The notes under the pieces: model-generated | Seen by the model: the letters and a program-made list of their open reading frames with translations, nothing else | What the model was told of the DNA's origin: nothing | The model's database searches: none | Shown here: positions 22,477 through 24,491 of the stretch, in pieces | Layout: each line of letters starts with the position of its first letter | Position numbering within the stretch: the first letter of the stretch is position 1 | Made by a program: the position numbers and the translations under genes | From: CBCPMX01 sp965120355 | Lineage (GTDB): Bacteria > Bacillota > Clostridia > Oscillospirales > Oscillospiraceae | Assembly: GCA_965120355.1 (NCBI GenBank) | Contig: CBCPMX010000122.1 | Span: 1 to 24,491, forward strand | Direction of reading: 5' to 3' | DNA length: 24,491 nt

Positions 22477-24285
22477 ATGACAGAATTGGATCATATTCGT
22501 AATTTTTCGATTATTGCACACATCGACCACGGCAAATCCACGCTGTCCGACCGGCTCATTGAGGCCTGCGGCGCGGTGGAGCAGCGGGAGATGGAGGATC
22601 AGCTGCTGGACAATATGGAGCTGGAGCGGGAGCGGGGCATCACCATCAAGGCCCGGGCCATTCGCCTTCGGTACACGGCGAAGAACGGAGAAACTTACAC
22701 CCTGAATCTCATTGACACGCCGGGCCATGTGGACTTCAACTACGAAGTCTCCCGTTCCCTGGCCGCCTGCGAGGGCGCGGTGCTGGTGGTGGACGCCGCC
22801 CAGGGCATCGAGGCGCAGACTTTGGCCAACACCTATCTGGCCATTGACGCGGGCCTGGAGGTGCTGCCGGTGATCAACAAAATCGACCTGCCGGCCGCCG
22901 ACCCCCAGCGGGTGAAAGCTGAAATTGAGGACATCATTGGCCTGCCGGCTATGGACGCGCCGGAGATCTCCGCCAAAAACGGCATCAATATCCCCGCCGT
23001 GCTGGAGATGATTGTGGATGGCGTTCCAGCGCCCCAGGGCGACCGGGAAGCGCCCCTGCGGGCTCTGATTTTTGACAGCCAGTATGATCCCTACCGCGGC
23101 GTGATTGTCTACCTGCGGGTCATGGACGGCACCCTGCGCACCGGCATGACGGTGCGGATGATGGCCTCCGGCGCGGAGTATCAGGTGGTGGAGACCGGCT
23201 ATTTGCTGCCCAAGGGCATGTCCCCCACAGACGCGCTGGGCGCCGGCGAGGTGGGCTATTTCACGGCCTCCATTAAGAATGTGTCCGACACCCAGGTGGG
23301 CGATACCGTCACCGACAAACACAACCCCGCCGCCGGGGCGCTGCCGGGATACCGGGCTGTCCAGCCCATGGTCTATTCCGGCATCTATCCCGCTGACGGC
23401 GCCAAGTACCCCGATCTGCGGGACGCCCTGGAGAAGCTGAAACTCAATGACGCCAGCCTGTCCTATGAACCGGAGAGCTCCGTGGCGCTGGGCTTCGGGT
23501 TCCGCTGCGGATTTTTGGGCCTGCTGCACATGGAGATTATCCAGGAACGGCTGGAGCGGGAGTACAACCTGGACCTGATTACCACTGCCCCCAGCGTCAT
23601 TTTCAAGATCACCAAGACCGACGGCAGCGTGGTGTACATTGACAATCCCCTCAATTACCCCGACGCCACGGAGATCGAGGTGGCGGAGGAACCGTATGTC
23701 AAGGCCAATATCATGGCACCGCCGGAGTATGTGGGCAATATCATGGAGCTGTGCCAGCAGCGGCGCGGCGAATTCAAGGATATGCAGTATCTGGACGCCG
23801 ACCGGGTGGAGCTGCACTATGACATGCCCCTCAACGAGATTATTTTTGACTTCTTCGACGCCCTCAAATCCCGCACCCGGGGGTATGCGTCTCTGGACTA
23901 TGAGCTGTCGGGCTACCGGCCTTCCCGGCTGGTGAAGCTGGATATTCTGCTGAATGGGGAAGTGGTGGACGCCCTGAGCTTCATTGTCTTTGCGGACAGC
24001 GCCTACAGCCGCGGCCGCCGCATCTGTGAAAAGCTCAAGGAGAACATTCCCCGCCAGATGTTCGAGGTGCCTATCCAGGCTGCCATCGGCTCCAAGATCA
24101 TCGCCCGCGAGACCATTAAGGCCCTGCGCAAGGACGTACTGGCCAAGTGCTACGGCGGGGATATCACCCGGAAGAAAAAGCTGCTGGAAAAGCAGAAAGA
24201 GGGCAAAAAACGCATGCGTTCCCTGGGCAGCGTCCAGGTGCCGCAGGAGGCGTTTATGGCAGTTCTCAAATTGGATGAAGACTGA
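22477..24285 (+). CDS. lepA: elongation factor 4 (LepA), ribosomal GTPase
   Basis: 602 residues, full length. LepA is a translational GTPase that acts on the ribosome in initiation/back-translocation and 30S maturation. The G domain has AHIDHGKST (14-22), RGITIKA (53-59), DTPGH (80-84) and NKID (134-137). It is followed by domain II, EF-G-like domains III and V (with GFRCGFLGLLHMEI), and the LepA-specific C-terminal domain with CYGGDITRKKKLLEKQKEGKKR. This tail and the lack of EF-G domain IV separate it from BipA and EF-G. AGGAGGG lies 11 bases before the ATG. It appears to be transcribed alone from its own promoter and leader. Often in Bacillota lepA precedes hemW/hrcA; the window ends before that can be seen. 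Confidence 0.97.
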   Translation: MTELDHIRNFSIIAHIDHGKSTLSDRLIEACGAVEQREMEDQLLDNMELERERGITIKARAIRLRYTAKNGETYTLNLIDTPGHVDFNYEVSRSLAACEGAVLVVDAAQGIEAQTLANTYLAIDAGLEVLPVINKIDLPAADPQRVKAEIEDIIGLPAMDAPEISAKNGINIPAVLEMIVDGVPAPQGDREAPLRALIFDSQYDPYRGVIVYLRVMDGTLRTGMTVRMMASGAEYQVVETGYLLPKGMSPTDALGAGEVGYFTASIKNVSDTQVGDTVTDKHNPAAGALPGYRAVQPMVYSGIYPADGAKYPDLRDALEKLKLNDASLSYEPESSVALGFGFRCGFLGLLHMEIIQERLEREYNLDLITTAPSVIFKITKTDGSVVYIDNPLNYPDATEIEVAEEPYVKANIMAPPEYVGNIMELCQQRRGEFKDMQYLDADRVELHYDMPLNEIIFDFFDALKSRTRGYASLDYELSGYRPSRLVKLDILLNGEVVDALSFIVFADSAYSRGRRICEKLKENIPRQMFEVPIQAAIGSKIIARETIKALRKDVLAKCYGGDITRKKKLLEKQKEGKKRMRSLGSVQVPQEAFMAVLKLDED

Positions 24286-24298
24286 ATTGGATTGTTTG

Positions 24299-24337
24299 CT
24301 CCCCCTGGACCGGATCCCGCCGGCCCAGGGGGAGTTT
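24299..24337 (+). terminator. terminator-like hairpin after lepA
   Basis: CTCCCCCTGG (24299-24308) and CCAGGGGGAG (24325-24334) form a perfect 10-bp stem, followed by TTTGG. It starts 13 bases after the stop codon. The T tract is short. Confidence 0.7.
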
Positions 24338-24400
24338 GGCTTGCCGCGCGGTGCTGGGGCGGCTGCGAAGCCCGGCGCAGCCGGCTTGTTTGACAAGCTT

Positions 24401-24491
24401 TGGGGCGGGGGGGGGGGGGGGGGGGCGAAAGAAAAAAAAAAAAAGAAAAAAAGAGTGGTAGGGGACAAAAAGTGCCCCCCCACTTTCATCC
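24401..24491. other. low-complexity end: 19-base G run then A-rich tract, probable assembly artefact
   Basis: A run of 19 G (24407-24425) is followed by an A-rich stretch with runs of 13 and 7 A, then a short tract with C homopolymers. Nothing else in the window resembles this. Poly-G is a known failure product of two-colour sequencing, so this is probably an error at a contig end rather than biology. Confidence 0.65.

Noticed and set aside
22087..24489. An 800-codon open frame on the minus strand running the full length of lepA
   Set aside because: It is antisense to an unmistakable lepA, is low-complexity (poly-Phe and poly-Pro from the homopolymer end) and has no ribosome binding site. 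Long antisense frames are expected from GC-rich codon use.
1..24491. CRISPR arrays, insertion sequences, tRNA or rRNA genes, prophage parts
   Set aside because: I saw no regularly spaced direct repeats, transposase or integrase motifs, or tRNA/rRNA signatures anywhere in the window.

Overview
The window is high-GC bacterial DNA with dense genes, strong AGGAGG-type ribosome binding sites, frequent GTG/TTG starts and several sigma-A-like promoters with 17-base spacers. A WalKR-type two-component system, a DUF2207 membrane protein, CoA-transferases of the 4-hydroxybutyrate/butyrate kind and a CsbB/GtrB-type glycosyltransferase all point to an anaerobic Bacillota of class Clostridia. A gut Oscillospiraceae/Ruminococcaceae-type genome is most likely (inference; no rRNA or marker search was possible).

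Layout, left to right. (1) 1-2472, plus: the tail of an unidentified gene, a CoA-transferase, and a crotonase-superfamily protein. The last lacks the enoyl-CoA hydratase glutamates and instead carries the His/His/Asp/Glu set I remember from 6-oxocamphor hydrolase, a C-C bond hydrolase. (2) 2647-5974, plus: a promoter, a three-gene unit (GT39-type membrane glycosyltransferase with a discoidin-like insert, PHP-type histidinol-phosphatase, RpiB) and a strong terminator. (3) 5984-8927: a second CoA-transferase (minus) and a MATE exporter (plus), divergent from back-to-back promoters. (4) 9082-13715, minus: DUF2207 protein, WalR-like regulator and WalK-like kinase in one unit, with an intrinsic terminator placed between regulator and kinase. 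(5) 13816-15740, plus: two tandem SnoaL/NTF2-fold paralogues, then a hairpin-rich gap. (6) 15760-17799, minus: a lipoprotein and a GtrB/CsbB-type glycosyltransferase. (7) 17987-22056, minus: trmL, pgk, tpiA, eno. (8) 22300-24334, plus: lepA behind a leader with mutually exclusive stems. The last ~90 bases are G/A homopolymer and look like a contig-end artefact.

How the genes may work together. Most of the window is core metabolism and envelope biology. The accessory part is the pair of CoA-transferases, the 6-oxocamphor-hydrolase-like enzyme and the tandem SnoaL-like proteins. A retro-Claisen hydrolase would open a cyclic 1,3-diketone to a free acid, a CoA-transferase would activate that acid, and SnoaL-fold proteins are known as isomerases/dehydratases of polycyclic substrates. 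A ring-cleavage route in an anaerobe is therefore a testable hypothesis, not a demonstrated pathway. GT39 and GtrB-type enzymes conventionally form a donor-maker/donor-user pair for polyprenyl-phosphate sugars, although here they lie about 12 kb apart.
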